Shown here piece after piece: positions 35,735-47,052 of a stretch of 64,000 bases of DNA. Both the position numbers and the translations under genes were made by a program. The first letter of the stretch is position 1. Each line of letters starts with the position of its first letter. The stretch spans positions 38,486,946-38,550,945 of the forward strand of contig NC_057926.1 of assembly GCF_018873765.1 (NCBI RefSeq), written 5' to 3'. This DNA is from Telopea speciosissima. Its lineage: Eukaryota > Streptophyta > Magnoliopsida > Proteales > Proteaceae. The notes under the pieces were generated by a model. That model did no database searches. It was not told the DNA's origin and saw only the letters and a program-made list of their open reading frames with translations.

Positions 35735-36962
35735 TAAAGATCCATCCATATTTTGAATTTAGGACAAATTTGAAGGGAAAGATTAATAGGCAAAATCCAT
35801 AATTGAATGGAAACTGTATTGGAAAGGTATCTAAAACCAAGAAGATCCATCTTCCATGGTGGAAGAAATCAGCAACCGTAGAAGGTGAGTTCAATGGGAC
35901 AGTTGAGCTGAAAATAACAAGAAGCGGTGATTATGATTCCCACCGCCCATATTTAATACACTTTTAAGTGCAGCACCGTCAGAATAAACCTTGAATTCAT
36001 CTCTTTACTTCTTTGGTCAATAACTACAAAAAAATCCATTGAAGGGTGGGGAAAGGAAAAAGAAATTTCTGATTCGATTGGTGTTCTAAAATCCTGAATC
36101 GAGATGGCTCTAGAGAAAGATTACCCTTCTAAAATCCTGAATCGAGATGGCTCTAGAGGAAGATACAAGAAGAATAAGAAGAAAGTACAGGTAGAAGAAG
36201 ACAATGTCGGGTTGGACTGTATTGAGCTCAACCTAAGGCCTCAACCTTGATCCGGCCTTGACGTAGGGTCAGAAATTCTCAACCCTGACCCACCCTCAAG
36301 GCCAGGGTATCTCAACCCAACCCTGTTTGGCTCAGGATGGGCTCAGGCTGTCAGAGCCTAACTTGGAAGCATTGCTTCCATATTTCAATTTTTTTCCCCT
36401 CTCCAAAATCTAAATAAAAAGTACATCGAAGTGTCAAATTGTACTTGTTTATCCTTGTACTAATTTTGCTACAAGTCTGAGAGCCGTTCAATGGATTTCT
36501 ACCAATAGTGTTGGCCTTAGAAATTTAATAGCATGGGAATTTATGAGAATTTATGATCATCTAAAGTATGTCACAGAATTTTAATCATCTAAAGTATGTC
36601 ACAAGATGAAAATTGACACTTATGATCATCTAAAACTAACTTTTGATTAACATCCAAAGAGAGGATAAGATGGGGTAGGGCCGTAAAGGGATGATGGTGG
36701 CGGTGGTGGTGGGGCAGACAAGGGGCGAGACAGGGTTGGGTTGGGCTGGGCTGAGCTGGAAGAGGGGGTGAGGAGCAGGGCAAGGGATAGAGTTGGGGCG
36801 TGGTGGTTTAAATTGGGTTAGTGGTGATAGGGGTTAGGGGCCGGGCTGGGGAGGGTTTGTCGTATAGGGAAGATAGGGTAGGGCTGTGGGTGGTGGTGGC
36901 AGTGGCGCATGCAAGGGGCAGGACTGGGCTGGGTTGGGAAGAGCTAGTAGGGAGTGGAAAAA
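35735..36962. other. Intergenic DNA with small tandem repeats
   Basis: A 32-base block (TTCTAAAATCCTGAATCGAG...) is duplicated at 36083 and 36128. The segment 36200-36370 is rich in CAACC/GGGTT motifs like a degraded hAT-type MITE. 36660-36960 is G-rich (GGGTTGGG, GGTGGTGG). No gene recognised. Confidence 0.5.
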
Positions 36963-37177
36963 AATCCTCATTCAATTCCTCCATGGTGCAGTGCGGTGTA
37001 GTTCTGGGTAGAGATGTCGACACCTGACAGGCACGATATCTAATAGTGCCGAGCTTGAGAAGAAAAATAAAAATTGGGGCGGTGCAGCTCGGACCGTTGG
37101 ATGTCGTACCTGCTAGGTGTTGACATCTCCACCCCGAACTGCACCTCACTACACCATGGGAGAATTGGAGAGGATTT
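36963..37177. mobile_element. Foldback MITE, same family as the one split by the LTR retrotransposon
   Basis: The left arm AATCCTCATTCAATTCCTCC-ATGGTGCAGTGCGG pairs with the right arm, whose reverse complement reads AATCCTCTCCAATTCTCCC-ATGGTGTAGTGAGG. Pairing continues through GTTCTGGGTAGAGATGTCGA. It closely resembles the arms at 39387-39482 and 51120-51224. Confidence 0.85.
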
Positions 37178-37260
37178 TAATCCGGAGGGAGCAGGGTGAC
37201 AGAAGGGGTAGGGGGTTGTGGGGATGGGAGCGGGTAGTGTGGGAGGTAGTAGACGTGAGT

Positions 37261-37640
37261 TGATTTTTTTTTTTTTTTTTTTTTTGATGAAATAAAAACT
37301 AGATTAATTAAAGAAAGAGGGAGATATCTACATTGTCCTTTGTATACCAAAAATTCTTATGACCTTGGACTGCTAGACGAGCAATCCTGGGGTAACCAGA
37401 AAAGTAATGGAGTTATCAGGAGATATCAAAAATTTAGTTTCATCCTTTACAAGAGATTTAAGTTAGAGAAGAGCAAGTAAAATAACCCACGACGAAGCAT
37501 CCTAAGAAGGCTGAGGAACATATTGTAGAATTGCCTCGTTTGAACACAAAATCTCTCTCTTAGACCTATCTTGATTGCTTGTTTGAGACCATTGATTATC
37601 GGCATCACTTCCGGCTCCAACTCATGATGTGAAGATCAGT
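37261..37640 (-). pseudogene. L1-type LINE 3' end with RNase H remnant
   Basis: The plus strand begins with a run of about 22 T at 37264-37285, the poly-A tail of a minus-strand insertion. Upstream on the minus strand broken frames give an RNase H tail (ELEPEVMPIINGLKQAI, GLREI.CVQT) of the kind at the 3' end of plant L1 elements. 5'-truncated, with several stops. Confidence 0.6.
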
Positions 37641-38162
37641 ATACAGCAGCTACCAAAATGAAATGTCGTTATAACAAAATGCAAAAAGCCGAGGCTAGGG
37701 AGCCTATACCTGGTTTAAAGATTCTTGTGCATAGTAAAACATGAAAATTTAAATAAGGTAAAAAGGAGAAATTGCAAAGGTTAGGATAATCCATAAAAGA
37801 TGAAATATGATCAGCATAAGACAATAAATTGGGAGGTTGAATATTTAAATAAGTGATCCAGCGATTAATGATTAAAATCGTTCTCAAAGGATCAACCTTA
37901 GCTTTCCGAAAAAACAACTTTGTTTCTTGCATCTAGATAAAAGTTGGGTTTTCTTTTAAGAATAAAACTATTACATATAACGGCAATGATATAATACCGT
38001 TTGTAATAGAAAGTACTTGCTATCTAATAGTGGCTGTTTTTATTACAGTGGCTAAAACTAATCAATTAATAGGCAAGAGAATGCTAACAGGTTGTGAAAC
38101 AAATTTTTCTTGAACATGAGACCATCAGGTTGCAATAGAACAACTTTACCTAAGCAGTCATT
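37641..38162. other. Intergenic DNA, no gene seen
   Basis: AT-rich. A minus-strand open frame of 87 codons (37932-37669) has no family resemblance and could be more LINE-derived sequence. Confidence 0.4.
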
Positions 38163-38354
38163 GATGAATTTTTTTCTGTTCGGTTTCCTATCCGGTACAG
38201 TTGTCCAGTTCCTTTCATAGGGAGACAGAAATGACAGCTTAACCTCACTCAGATAGTGTGTTTGGTCAGGGGGTTAGGTCATCATTTCTGACCCCCTATG
38301 AGAGGAATCGGACAACTGTACTAGGCAGAGAACCGGAGAAAATAATGATCCGTC
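38163..38354. mobile_element. Foldback MITE
   Basis: Arms GGTACAGTTGTCCAGTTCCT (38194-38213) and their mirror near 38302-38325 pair, as do the adjacent CATAGGGAGACAGAAATGA / TCATTTCTGACCCCCTATG blocks. The outer ends TTTTCTGTTCGGTTTCC and GAGAACCGGAGAAAA also pair. Confidence 0.8.
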
Positions 38355-39221
38355 ATTAATAGAGATAAAAAAAAAACATCAATGAATAACGCAGAAGTAA
38401 ATTACCCAAAATGAGAAGCGTATGAACCGGCTCTCTCATAAATGGTGACATGAAATCAAATAAAGATGCGCACCTGTCTTTCTTTGATACAATTAAATTA
38501 TGCTTTTCTGATGGTGACATGAAAACAACCAGACTATGACTACAAATTATTACATTATTTATGAAAAGCAGAAGTGCCAAGAGCTCCTTTCAAATTTGAG
38601 TAATTAATTTAGGAACCTAAAGTCCTAAGACTGTTTTCAGTCCATAACTAGGTCTTTCTTAGGAAAATAGTTGGATGTGAGGACCCATATAATTAATAGG
38701 AAAATAAATTAAGGGAAAAAGAATGCTACTTGGTCACATTGCATAATTCTTACGTTCACACACAAGAGTGTACAAAAGTACTGCTCTATCCCTCATGAAA
38801 AATGTTCGAGAATAAGTCAGCTTCCTTTTATCATTTTCCTTTGAATAAATAAAATAAATAAAAGAGAAAAGAATGTTACCTGATAGCTTGGCTTTCATGG
38901 CTCATGTGTCTAAACACAGAAGCATGCAAAAGTACCATGCTACCTCATGAAAAGGTGAAAGTCTTGCCTAGGCCGATGTTTACGTGTGTGCTCTCACTTG
39001 CCAACGTGTGTGCAAGCTATAGAGGCCTATGCAACAATCTCTTCCCAATAAATAAGAGATGGAGAACGCCCACACCAGACCTAGAGGGGGTGAAATGACT
39101 GCCCCCCCCCCCTGAAAGACGAAATCCCATCCCTAAGCCCACCTGGAAAAGTGCCCAGCACATGTACTCATTTGCTTTCAAAAATCTCTAAGCATTCGAT
39201 GGTTACAAGCGTTTTGCCTGT
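38355..39221. other. Intergenic DNA, possible degraded MITE at 38715-38940
   Basis: Contains GGAAAAAGAATGCTACTTGG and ACACAAGAGTGTACAAAAGT, resembling the ends of elements at 8170, 16865 and 58617. No coding frame. Poly-C run at 39101-39111. Confidence 0.4.
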
Positions 39222-39378
39222 AGAATTCAGATCCTCTTCAATGACATTTACCATCAGAATCAATCTCCCACCATCCATGGGGTGTGAACATCACCTCTGG
39301 TATGTGGGGACCATACCCCATGGATAGTGGGAGATCGTCTGGTGGTTAAATATCATTGGAGAGGATCCGGACTCTTAC
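39222..39378. mobile_element. Foldback MITE
   Basis: The left arm CAGATCCTCTTCAATGACATT, then AATCTCCCACCATCCATGGGG, mirrors the right arm CCCCATGGATAGTGGGAGAT followed by AATATCATTGGAGAGGATCC. About 60-bp arms. Confidence 0.85.
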
Positions 39379-39487
39379 TTAGAATATTAATCCTTTCCAA
39401 TTCTCTAAAGTGTGCAGTGCGATAGTTCAGGGTGGAGATGTTGACACATGGCAACTCGCACATCCAACAATCTGAACTCATTGATTT

Positions 39488-40276
39488 TGATACATCCAAT
39501 ATTCACCGGGCCAATCAACGACCGCCATGTGTCACAGACGACCTGCTCCATAGCCAAGGGGAACGAACCGGGGTCCCAGCACCCGGGCGCGGCCAACACC
39601 CAGGCATGGCCTCACCCAGGCGCGGCCACCACTCGAGCGCGGCCTCACCTAGGTGCGGCCACACATCAGGGCGCGGCCTCACCTAGGCTCGGCCTCACCC
39701 AGGCGCGGCCACCACTCGGGCGCGGCCTCACCTAGGCGCGGCCACACATCCAGGCGCGGCCTGCACCCAGGCACAGCATCGTGGGCACGTGAGGTGGGGG
39801 CTACCCATCTACGACCCGATCGTATCGCTAAGACTCATGTCACCACCAGGACTCTAGACCGCCTCTTAGAGGTCACGTCACCTAGACGGATTCAAGCACC
39901 AAGGACGTTATCCCCACACGCGGGTATTTATCCACCAAGGATCCTGATGCCACCAGGACACTCCCTCCCACGAGGAGATGGCCAATCAGGATAGAGCCCC
40001 GTTACCCAGGGCCTCTATCCACTCAACGGGACAATCGCCATCAAACTGGGACTCTCCACACCGCCATACGCTACTATAAAAGGCAAGGTACACAACCCCA
40101 TCGGGGAGATCAAAACTCATACTGAATAATCACTATTCATCTATTTGCGCCAGGAGATCTAACTTTGGCATCGGAGAGCCCTAGGTCGGAACCACACTGG
40201 TTCTCTCTATTGACCCCTTGGTCCACTTGTAGGTGACGGCACTCGCAGGACCGCTCGATGATTTCTTGACGCAACA
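39488..40276 (+). repeat. 5' LTR
   Basis: 789 bp, starts TGATACATCC and ends CGCAACA (TG...CA). Contains a GC-rich minisatellite at about 39590-39775 and a TATA box at 40075 (ACTATAAAAGG), from which the genomic RNA would start. Confidence 0.95.
39590..39775. repeat. GC-rich minisatellite in the 5' LTR (GGCGCGGCC type)
   Basis: Irregular tandem units around CAGGCGCGGCCTCACC / CGCGGCCACC with 14-27 base spacing. The same units recur in the 3' LTR and at 49365-49660 upstream of the antisense gene. Confidence 0.85.
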
Positions 40277-40279
40277 GAT

Positions 40280-40296
40280 TGGCGTCGCCTGTGGGA
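40280..40296 (+). promoter_or_regulatory. Primer binding site
   Basis: TGGCGTCGCCTGTGGGA lies three bases after the 5' LTR. A TGG start is required for pairing with the tRNA 3' CCA. The exact tRNA is not assigned. Confidence 0.75.
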
Positions 40297-40342
40297 ATGA
40301 CACTAGCCATTACAACTACTAGCTCGCTTCCATACTCATTCA

Positions 40343-42450
40343 ATGGCACGAAGGAAGACTACCACCACCAACAACGGAGCAAGGAATGGATCACCACCCC
40401 CAGAGTGCTCTCGCCGCAGAGCCAACGACCAGGACCATGTCCCTCTGGAGGAAGAGATCCCCCTTAATGACCAGTTCGTGGTCGACGAGCCTAACAATGA
40501 CGAGGCCGACGATGTGGGGGTGGAGGTGACACCTGACCCCAATGCTCCAGCCACTGTGGGTCAGATCAACGACCTGCAACGACAGATCCTCGATGAACAA
40601 CGACTCTTTCGAGAATACTTGACGCAGCGTGTGATGTCTCATTGTCGAAGGACTTCACCATCAGGAAGGGTGGAGTTCGTACTTGACAAGAGCCGAACCC
40701 TAGGAGATCATCTCCCAGGGGCGTGAGATCAGAGAGACTTGCGCGACAGGCAACCCCCACTCCGCAGCGGGGGGAGCCTTCCCAGCATCCCAGGAGAACA
40801 AGAGACCTCTCGCCATGGTCAGAACGAGGGAGGACCCCAACACCCAAGGCGAGGGTGTCTAGCCCGCAGAGATCGGTCCGGAGGTCTGTGTTTGATGGAC
40901 GACTGGAAGAAGGTCACATACCACGACGAAGCCGGACCTACAGAGAAGAAAGCCCCTCACCTTCACGACAGGGTTCATCACGGCGTGACCATTCCCCATC
41001 CCACCAACACTCAAGGCGGGAGGGGACATCCAGGAGAGAGCATGAACGGGGTCGCAGCGAACGTCCGGCCAGGCATGGGGGGCAGACACGGGACGAGGAG
41101 CTTGATCAAAGACTCCGCGACCTGGATGAGAAGCTGGAAGGGTTGAAGAAGCAGACCAAAGGCGAGACGCATTCCATACCTGGGCAACACCCCTTCTCGG
41201 CAGAGATCATGTCAGCCACACTACCTTCCAGGTTTCGACTACCCACCTTTGAACTCTACAGTGGTACCACTGACCCCAATGACCACATCAACTACTTTAA
41301 TGGCATGATGACGCTGTATGGGGGGTCGGACGTGGTCTCCTGTCGGGCATTCCCGGCATCCCTCAAAGGAGCAGCCACATCATGGTTCTCCAGGCTACGA
41401 TCGAGATCTATAGGCTCGTTCGCAGAGCTATGCGAACAGTTCGTCACCCGCTGCCAAAGCAGCGTCAAGCAGAAGAAGACCACCGTCAATCTACTGAGCG
41501 TGGTACAGAATCCTGGGGAATCTCTCAGGGAATACGTTACCAGGTTCACCAAAGAGCCCCTGGAGGTTCGAGACTTGGATGACCAGACACAGCATGTAGC
41601 CCTAGCAGGAGGTATTAGGGACCTAGACCTGATCAAGGACCTAGCACGTCATGAGACCAGGACTATGAAAGAGCTCTTGGAGCGGTGCAACGAGTTTGCA
41701 AATATGGCCGAGGTACTACAAGCTAGAACGAAAATAATCGAGGCCAAGCCACAAAACAACAAGAGGTCAGCACTTGATGACCGCAAAGAGGGTAAGAGGT
41801 CGAGGACAGAGCGCCGACAAGAGAAGAGCGACTGCCCATCTAGGAGGACAGACCGCCGCCCAGAGAGGAGTGAGAGGGCAAGCACCCCCGAGTTCACACC
41901 ACTGAACACCATCAAGTCCCAGATACTCATGCAGATCCAGGACCGTGACCTACTCCATTGGCCACCACCCATGCTAGCAGGACCAGAGAAGCGGAACCCT
42001 AACAAATACTGCCTCTTCCACAAAGAGAATGGGCACGACACAGAGGAGTGCTATCAATTAAAGAGAGAGATAAAGCAACTGGTAAGAGCAGGAAGCTTGA
42101 ACAAGTATGTGAAGGGGAGACGTGACAACCGCTCAGGCCAAGGAGATAGAGGTCGCGACGGAGACAGAGTGGAACCAAGACGAGAAGAAAGAAGAACAGA
42201 TCGAAAGAGAGACCGCCCAGAAGAGTGGAGAGATGCAACAGAACCTAGTGGCACCAAGGGACCTACTATCCTCACCATACTTGGAGGACCGGGGCAAGAG
42301 TCCACCAGAAAAGCTAAAGCTCATGCCAGGTTCGTGGGAGTGGCAGAGAAGCCCAGCAAGATAGCCAGCACCAAGGCGGTGATCTCCTTCTCGGATGAAG
42401 ACCTAGAAGGACTAAACTTCTCGCATGAAGATGCCCTGGTAGTACGGTAG
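40343..42450 (+). pseudogene. gag polyprotein, split by a frameshift
   Basis: First frame 40343-40726 (127 codons, starts MARRKTTTT, acidic middle) ends at a stop; the second frame continues to 42450. The second part is Arg/Ser/Pro-rich at first, then has the capsid domain (about 41210-41730: LPSRFRLPTFELYSGTTDP, CRAFPASLKGAATSWF, LREYVTRF). A zinc-knuckle-like CLFHKENGHDTEEC follows at about 42010, flanked by basic Arg/Glu tracts. The frame switch near 40.7 kb suggests a one-base indel. Structural protein of the virus-like particle. Confidence 0.88.
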
Positions 42451-42453
42451 AGG

Positions 42454-42808
42454 TAGCCAATCGACTGCATACGAGTGCTTGATAGACACTGAGGGCATCG
42501 TTGACGTACTCTCCTTGGATGCCTATCGACAGTTTGGGTTCGGGGACGATCAGCTCAAACCAGAGCCCACTTATCTTCATGGATTCTCAGGTGCCACCGC
42601 CTCCATCAGAGGTACCATAGAACTACCCGTCACCTTTGGAGTACACCCTCAACAAGTAACGATCATGGTGAATTTCATGGTAGTCAGGTCCGTGGTGTCC
42701 TTCAACGGCCTCTTAGGGCGACCATCACTGACAGCCCTTAGAGGAGTCATATCGCCACTTCACCTAAAGATGAAGTTCCCCACCGAGAATGGGGTAGGCG
42801 AAGTCTAA
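42454..42808 (+). pseudogene. Retroviral-type aspartic protease region, degenerate
   Basis: Encodes a pepsin-like retroviral protease segment (VDVLSLDAYRQFG, a Gly-rich HGFSGATASIRGTIELP, and FNGLLGRPSL matching the family's N-x-(I/L)LGR motif). The catalytic D-T-G is here D-T-E, so it would be inactive. It is out of frame with gag and closed by stops at 42806 and 43028 before the RT frame. Confidence 0.8.
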
Positions 42809-43063
42809 GGAGATCAGAAGAAAGAAAGGGAGTGCTATGCCACCTTCATGAAAAAGAACAATGGCAACACCCGTGGAATGGCACTCTGCCTAGAGAGCAT
42901 GATTAGTGACCAGAGAGATGAACTGACAGAGAGAAGGGGAAGGCCAGTAGAAGACCTTATCCCCTGGTCCCTCAGCCAGGAAGACCCCTCCAAGGTTGTT
43001 CAGGTTGGCTCGCTGCTAAACAAGGAATAGAAAGAAGGGCTTAGACACCTCCTCCAAGCGAAC

Positions 43064-44857
43064 ATGGATGTCTTTGCATGGTCGACCTCCGACATGCCAG
43101 GAATACCACGTTCCATAGCGGAACACCGACTACATGTCGACCCAACCAGGAAGCCTGTTCAACAGAAGCGGCGTAACTTCACCCTCGATCGACAAGCAGC
43201 AATCAAGGAGGAGGTCGAGAAGTTAAGCCAATCAGGGTTCATCAGAAAGGAGAAGTTCCCAACCTGGCTCGCCAACGTGGTCATGGTACCAAAGCCAAAT
43301 GGGAAGTGGAGGATGTGTGTCGACTATACCGACCTGAACAAGGCATGCCCAAAAGATGAGTACCCACTGCCTAGGATCGACCTACTGATCGACACCACCG
43401 CCGGCCATGAGATGCTGAGTTTCATGGATGCCTACTCCGGATACAACCAGATCCTCATGTGTGAGGATGATGAGTCTTACACCGCATTCCGGACGGACAA
43501 AGAGAACTACTACTACCACGTTATGCCGTTTGGGTTAAAGAATGCAGGGGCCACCTATCAGAGGATGGTCAACAAGATGTTCGAGGAGCAGATCGGGCGC
43601 AACATGGAGGTATATGTGGATGACATGCTCGTGAAAAGCATCCACGCCAACCAACACCTAATCGACCTAGAGGAGGCATTTGCAGTACTGAGGAGGAACC
43701 AGATGAAGCTAAACCCTACAAAGTGCGCCTTCGGCATAACATCAGGAAAATTCCTGGGGTTCATGGTTTCAGTCCGTGGAATAGAAGCTAACCCATCCAA
43801 GATCAAGGCCATCCAAGAAATGGTACCTCCTCGAACGGTCAGGGAAGTGCAGAGGTTGAATGGAAGGGTCGCCGGCCTTTCCAGGTTCGTGTCACGATCA
43901 GGTAATAAGTGCTTACCATTCTTCAAAACATTGAAGAACCTTCGAAGCCCTAAAGATTTCACATGGACGGAAGAGTGCCAGAAGGCATTCGGAGAATTGA
44001 AGGAGTACCTAGAGAGCCCACCACTGCTTGGGCGACCAGAGCCTAACGAAGGGTTACAGCTCTACCTGGCCGCCACCCCTATCGTGGTCAGTGCAGTACT
44101 GCTGAAGGAAGAAGACAAAGTCCAGAGGCCCATCTATTACGTCAGCCATGTCCTGATCGATGCAGAGACCAGGTACACTAGGATCGAGAAGGTAGCCTAT
44201 GCATTGGTAACGGCAGCCAGGAAGCTACGACCATACTTCCAAGCCCATACCATCATAGTCCTCACAGACCTACCCCTGAAGAAGATACTGCACAAGTCGG
44301 ACATCTCCGGGCAATTGATAGCATGGGCGGTGGAGCTAAGTGAGCATGACATCAGGTTCCAACCAAGGATAGCCATCAAAGGCCAGGCTCTTGCAGATTT
44401 CATTGCAGAGTGTACCCTATCTGAGATCGAGTCAGAAACAGGGGAGCCGGAAGAGAAGGATCACGGATCGTGGGACATGTTCGTGGACGGGTCAAGCAAT
44501 GCGGCAGGAAGCGGTGCGGGTCTCATATTAACCAGCCCCGAGGGATTTTGTATCCAATATGCTCTCCGATTCACCTTCCAAGCATCCAATAATGAAGCAG
44601 AGTACGAGGCATTGCTAGCTAGACTCCAGGTGGCCAAAGCCATCCAAGTCACACACCTATCCACCAGGAGCGACTCCCAGCTCGTGGTGAATCAGGTGAA
44701 TGAAGAGTATGAGGCGAAAGATGAAAGGATGGCATCATACCTAGCACGTGCTCAAGCATTGATCGAGGGTTTCGTGAAGTTTGAGATGGTTCGAGTTCCC
44801 AAGGAGGAGAACGCCGTCGCTGACGCCCTATCCAGGCTAGCCAATGAGGAACTCTAA
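43064..44857 (+). CDS. Reverse transcriptase with two RNase H domains (Tat-type pol)
   Basis: Open for 597 codons. [19 protein letters not shown], a [13 protein letters not shown] block, [14 protein letters not shown] and the catalytic YVDDM at about 43613. First RNase [16 protein letters not shown]... IYYVSHVL... [11 protein letters not shown] (about 44060-44260). Second RNase [17 protein letters not shown] (Asp), [11 protein letters not shown] (Glu), RSDSQLVV (Asp) and [10 protein letters not shown] (about 44480-44850). The second, archaeal-like RNase H is known from Tat elements. Continuous frame with all catalytic residues in place. The natural start is upstream as part of a gag-pol polyprotein, so the first Met here is not a true initiator. 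Confidence 0.9.
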   Translation: MDVFAWSTSDMPGIPRSIAEHRLHVDPTRKPVQQKRRNFTLDRQAAIKEEVEKLSQSGFIRKEKFPTWLANVVMVPKPNGKWRMCVDYTDLNKACPKDEYPLPRIDLLIDTTAGHEMLSFMDAYSGYNQILMCEDDESYTAFRTDKENYYYHVMPFGLKNAGATYQRMVNKMFEEQIGRNMEVYVDDMLVKSIHANQHLIDLEEAFAVLRRNQMKLNPTKCAFGITSGKFLGFMVSVRGIEANPSKIKAIQEMVPPRTVREVQRLNGRVAGLSRFVSRSGNKCLPFFKTLKNLRSPKDFTWTEECQKAFGELKEYLESPPLLGRPEPNEGLQLYLAATPIVVSAVLLKEEDKVQRPIYYVSHVLIDAETRYTRIEKVAYALVTAARKLRPYFQAHTIIVLTDLPLKKILHKSDISGQLIAWAVELSEHDIRFQPRIAIKGQALADFIAECTLSEIESETGEPEEKDHGSWDMFVDGSSNAAGSGAGLILTSPEGFCIQYALRFTFQASNNEAEYEALLARLQVAKAIQVTHLSTRSDSQLVVNQVNEEYEAKDERMASYLARAQALIEGFVKFEMVRVPKEENAVADALSRLANEEL

Positions 44858-44860
44858 AAT

Positions 44861-46172
44861 TTGGCCAGCGCAGTCTATGTTGAGATCCTGCATGAGCCAA
44901 CGTATAAGGAAAAGCAGGTTAACGAGATCATGGAGGGACCTAGCTGGATGGACCCTCTACTCAACTACCTCCAGAACGATGTCTTACCAGAAGACAAGGC
45001 CGAGGCAAGGAAGATCAAGATGAGAGCTGCAAAGTACACCATCCTAGATGGGGTACTGTACAAGCGGGGGGCAACAACACCACTACTCCGGTGCCTAGGA
45101 CCCAAGGGGGCAGAGTACGCCCTAGCCCTAGCCGAAGTCCATGAGGGGATATGTGGAAGCCACATGGGGGGACAAGCCCTAGCCTACAAAATCCTCCGCC
45201 AGGGACTATACTGGCCACGAATGCAAGAGGAGGCCATCCAATATGCTAAGAAGTGTGAGCAATGTCAGTTGTTCACCCCAGTACCCCATCTACCCGCCAC
45301 CAAGCTGCCATCAATCCTCAACCCCATACCTTTTGCCATGTGGGGACTAGACATCTTAGGCAACTTCACCGCAGCACCGGAAAATAGAAAGTACCTGGTC
45401 GTCGCGATCGACTACTTCACCAAGTGGGTTGAAGCTAAACCCTTGGCCAAGATAACAGAGACAGAGATGGAGAAGTTCGTCCGCGACGACGTCATCTGAG
45501 TTCGGTACCACGGATCCTCGTCTCGGACAATGGAAAACAATTCAACAACCCCAAATTCCAAGCATTCTCATCACGCTACAACATCGACTATCGGCCGTGT
45601 CGGTAGCATACCCACAGCCAATGGTCGGTGGAGGTCACCAATGTAACGCCATGGAAGGAGTCAAGAAAAGGCTAGAAGGAGCCAAAGGCAAGTGGGTAGA
45701 AGAGCTACCAAGCGTCTGTGGGCATACCGAACTACATGACAGATGCCCACAGGAGAGAGCCCATTCCGCCTAGCATATGGCATCAAGCATTGGCGCCGGT
45801 AGAGGTCTCGCGCCATGTCCCATAGGGTTCTCGCACTTCAATGAACGTACCTATGTCGACGGATCGGCGAACCTAGACTTTATAGATGAGGTCCGCGAGA
45901 GAGCACTACTAAGGAACGTCGCCTACCAGCAACGTACTGCCAGGTACTATAATGCCAGGGTCAAGGAAAGGCTATTCCACCAGGGAGATTTAGTACTACG
46001 GAGGGCAAGTGCATCACAACCACAGAAGGCGGGGAAGCTGTCACCCAACTGGGAAGGACCCTACATAGTCTCCAAGCAGATACGCCCAGGGACTTACCGC
46101 TTGAAGACTCCAGGGGGCAAGAAGGTAGACCATACCTGGAACTCAGAACATCTGAAGAAGTGCTACCAATAG
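44861..46172 (+). pseudogene. Integrase, broken
   Basis: A frame to 45499 holds the zinc-binding part (H-x3-H: HEGICGSHMGG region; C-x2-C: CEQCQ) and the start of the core (WGLDILGNF, first Asp). A TGA at 45497 and at least two further frame changes up to about 45770 (second Asp seen out of frame in VSDNGKQF) destroy the core. A C-terminal piece is open at 45777-46172 (QRTARYYNARV, GDLVLRR, WEGPYIV, HTWNSEHLKKCY). No functional integrase from this copy. Confidence 0.88.
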
Positions 46173-46334
46173 AAGCATAGCAGTAGTGGTAGTGATAACA
46201 GAAGCAGTAGCAATAAGAGTAGTAGTAGACGACATCACTGTTTCAAGGACAATGTGAATTTCATTCAAAATAAAGAGATGTTGCAAGAATACTTGTCTTC
46301 TTCTACCACTCAATCGAATCATGGCCACTACATT

Positions 46335-46840
46335 AAGGCGATATGCCAACACTGAGGCTTCATGCCTAAGGCGATATGCCAACACTGAGGCTTCATGCCT
46401 AAGGCGATATGCCAACATCGAGGCTTCATGCCTAAGGCGATATGCTAACACTAAGGCTTCATGCCTAAGGCGATATGCCAACACTGAGGCTTCATGCCTA
46501 AGGCGATATGCCAACACTGAGGCTTCATGCCTAAGGCGATATGCCAACATTGAGGCTTTAGACCTAAGGCGACATGCCAACATGAGGCTTTATGCCTAAG
46601 GCCACATGCCAACATCGAGGCTTCATGCCTAAGGGGACATACCAACATGAGGCTTTATGTCTAAGGCAATATGCCAACATCGAGGCTTCATGCCTAAGGC
46701 GATATGCCAACACTGAGGCTTTATGCCTAAGGCAATATGCCAACATCGAGGCTTTATGCCTAAGGCAACATGCCAACATCGAGGCTTCGTGCCTAAGGCG
46801 AGAGGCCAACACTGAGGCTCTACGCCTAAGGCGGTAACCA
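46335..46840. repeat. 33-bp minisatellite, about 15 copies
   Basis: Unit AAGGCGATATGCCAACACTG plus AGGCTTCATGCCT, tandem without spacers, with growing variation toward the 3' side. Because 33 is a multiple of three, repetitive open frames appear on both strands; these are not genes. It lies between the integrase end and the antisense gene. Confidence 0.95.
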
Positions 46841-47052
46841 ACCAAGGTCCGAGGATCACCAAGGCACGACGCCACTACCAAAATCCCATGACTATCAAGG
46901 GCCAGAGAGTATCAACGCGCAAACAATCACCAGGAGACAATGCAGTCAAAGAAAATCAAAAGCGATCACACAGAAAACTCATAGTAGTTACAAACTCAAG
47001 TTCAAAAAAGGAAAAAGGTTGAGACGTCTACAGGATCGGTACAGCCGTGGGG

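Noticed and set aside
46335-46840. Regular repeats that could be mistaken for a CRISPR array
   Set aside because: Units are contiguous without unique spacers, inside a plant retrotransposon. A minisatellite explains them.
46143-46881. Long open frames on both strands across the 33-bp repeat
   Set aside because: They result from a repeat period divisible by three and encode only repeated 11-residue units in all frames.
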